A program made the translations under genes and the position numbers. A model generated the notes under the pieces. The model worked only from the letters and a program-made list of their open reading frames with translations. It was not told the origin of the DNA and did not search any database. Below, piece after piece: positions 63,205 to 64,000 of a stretch of 64,000 bases of DNA (position 1 is the first letter of the stretch; every line of letters begins with the position of its first letter). This DNA is from Branchiostoma floridae (lineage: Eukaryota > Chordata > Leptocardii > Amphioxiformes > Branchiostomatidae): the NCBI RefSeq assembly GCF_000003815.2, contig NC_049991.1, forward strand, positions 13,468,762 to 13,532,761. Direction: 5' to 3'.

Positions 63205-63352
63205 TTGTGATAATCATGATGGTCTCAACCAGGTCGGCTGATTCTTTAATTTCCTTGCTGCACATTCTGCAAACAGGCCGCAGCTTTTGTAATTGTACCC
63301 TGTTGGCTACTTTTTGTTGCATGATGTCTTTGGAAGTTAAAGAAACCACCAT
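63205..63352 (-). CDS. Possible first coding exon of an unidentified gene
   Basis: An ATG at 63352 opens 49 codons with VCRMCSKEIKES (a C-x2-C pair) and ends at a consensus donor, ACAA/GTAAGA. It lies 1.16 kb upstream of TREX-B on the same strand, but splicing it to the TREX-B acceptor would put MSASLVK out of frame. I recognise no family. Support is the ATG, open frame and donor only. Confidence 0.2.
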
Positions 63353-63421
63353 TGTCAACTACAGATGAAATAGGTTGAGAAAATATAAATCGCTTGTGAA
63401 TAGTTTAATGTTTTGACAATA

Positions 63422-63806
63422 CAGTAGACATTGCTTATTTTGGAAGCCCATTTTCCAGCATAATTTTCCCAATTATCCGGCTTTGTCGATTATCAGGTGT
63501 TAGCTCAAACTGACCTGAGTTAAACTAGGGGTAAGGGACATCACATGCATATGACACCAAGAACACAAACAGAATTCTATATATATAAATCACAGGCAAT
63601 TTTTGCCGGTTTTTGCTACAAAGTGTATTGCAATTAGTCTCTACTAGACTCCGGATTGCTGGAAAAATCGTAGAAATGGAACAAATAGAGGAGTAAGCCG
63701 GCTATATTCCTCTGGCCGACTTACTCCTCTATTTGTTCCATTTCTACGATTTTCCAGCGATCCGAAGTCTGGTAGAGATTATATTGCAATTGTCAGGTTT
63801 CTACTG
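63422..63806. mobile_element. Pogo/Tigger-like MITE 2
   Basis: Flanked by TA at both ends (63420-63421 and 63807-63808). Termini are CAGTAGACATTGCTTATTTT and the inverted TTTCTACTG. Its first 100 bp align with 34044 onward (ATTTTCC, GATTA, CTGACCTGAGT). A hairpin has inserted in its right half. Confidence 0.7.
63638..63778. repeat. 141 bp hairpin inside pogo-like MITE 2
   Basis: Arms of about 60 bp pair: ATCGTAGAAATGGAACAAAT with ATTTGTTCCATTTCTACGAT exactly, then TAGAGGAGTAAG with CTTACTCCTCTA. The core has GCCGGC and GGCC. Confidence 0.8.
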
Positions 63807-64000
63807 TACTTCATGTTTGGGACTGTAATGTTAGCAGAGACACCTAGCTGCAGTACAAAATAGAACCAACCAGTCAGTATTGCCCTGAGGAACGTGACAG
63901 ATGTCAGTAAAACATCAGCTGTGACTGTGTACTAGTAAATAACATGTATCTTGGCTGTACACAAAGAAACTTGTTATACTCAAAGAAAAACAGAAGATCT

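Overview
The window looks like invertebrate chordate nuclear DNA, most probably lancelet (Branchiostoma). This rests on intron-containing genes, long AT-rich introns crowded with short inverted-repeat transposons, dispersed motifs I associate with amphioxus MITEs (for example CTCCAAGCAGATC), and protein families of the animal type. There are no operons, ribosome binding sites or CRISPR arrays. The species call is inference.

Layout. Positions 1-41189 contain no exon I can recognise. They read as the very long first intron of a gene whose first coding exon lies at 41190-41620 on the minus strand: the N-terminus of a T-type (Cav3) voltage-gated calcium channel. That exon ends at a perfect minor-spliceosome AT-AC donor. 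A CpG-rich promoter zone (to about 42320) with a palindromic E-box lies upstream. The intron holds a mariner-like element, several foldback MITEs, a pogo/Tigger-like MITE carrying a promoter-like core, an 80-90 bp tandem repeat interrupted by a MITE, and two microRNA-like hairpins.

From 46.4 to 62.2 kb there are two complete three-exon genes for TREX2-like DEDDh 3'-5' exonucleases, both on the minus strand with identical exon phases and identical lengths for exons 2 and 3. TREX-A is at 46410-49118 and TREX-B at 60976-62192. All five catalytic residues are present in both. Two NF-kappaB-like sites and one IRF-like site sit within 40 bp about 550 bp upstream of TREX-A, which would suit an innate-immunity nuclease.

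The 12 kb between the paralogues is mobile and satellite DNA: a broken THAP/DDE_4 (ISL2EU/Harbinger-type) transposase at 52219-53083, two GC-rich minisatellites of one family in opposite orientation (50.4 and 60.4 kb), and a 6.3 kb block (54007-60294) bounded by matching 66 bp inverted termini. That block contains a 14-copy, 115 bp satellite and a second tandem array whose period grows from 122 to 179 bp. The right edge (62.2-64 kb) has one possible orphan exon and a second pogo/Tigger-like MITE carrying a 141 bp hairpin.

The best-supported genes are the Cav3 exon and the two TREX-like genes. Most other open reading frames are chance or antisense shadows. The most interesting leads are the AT-AC intron, the TREX pair with its possible immune enhancer, and the inverted-repeat-bounded satellite block.
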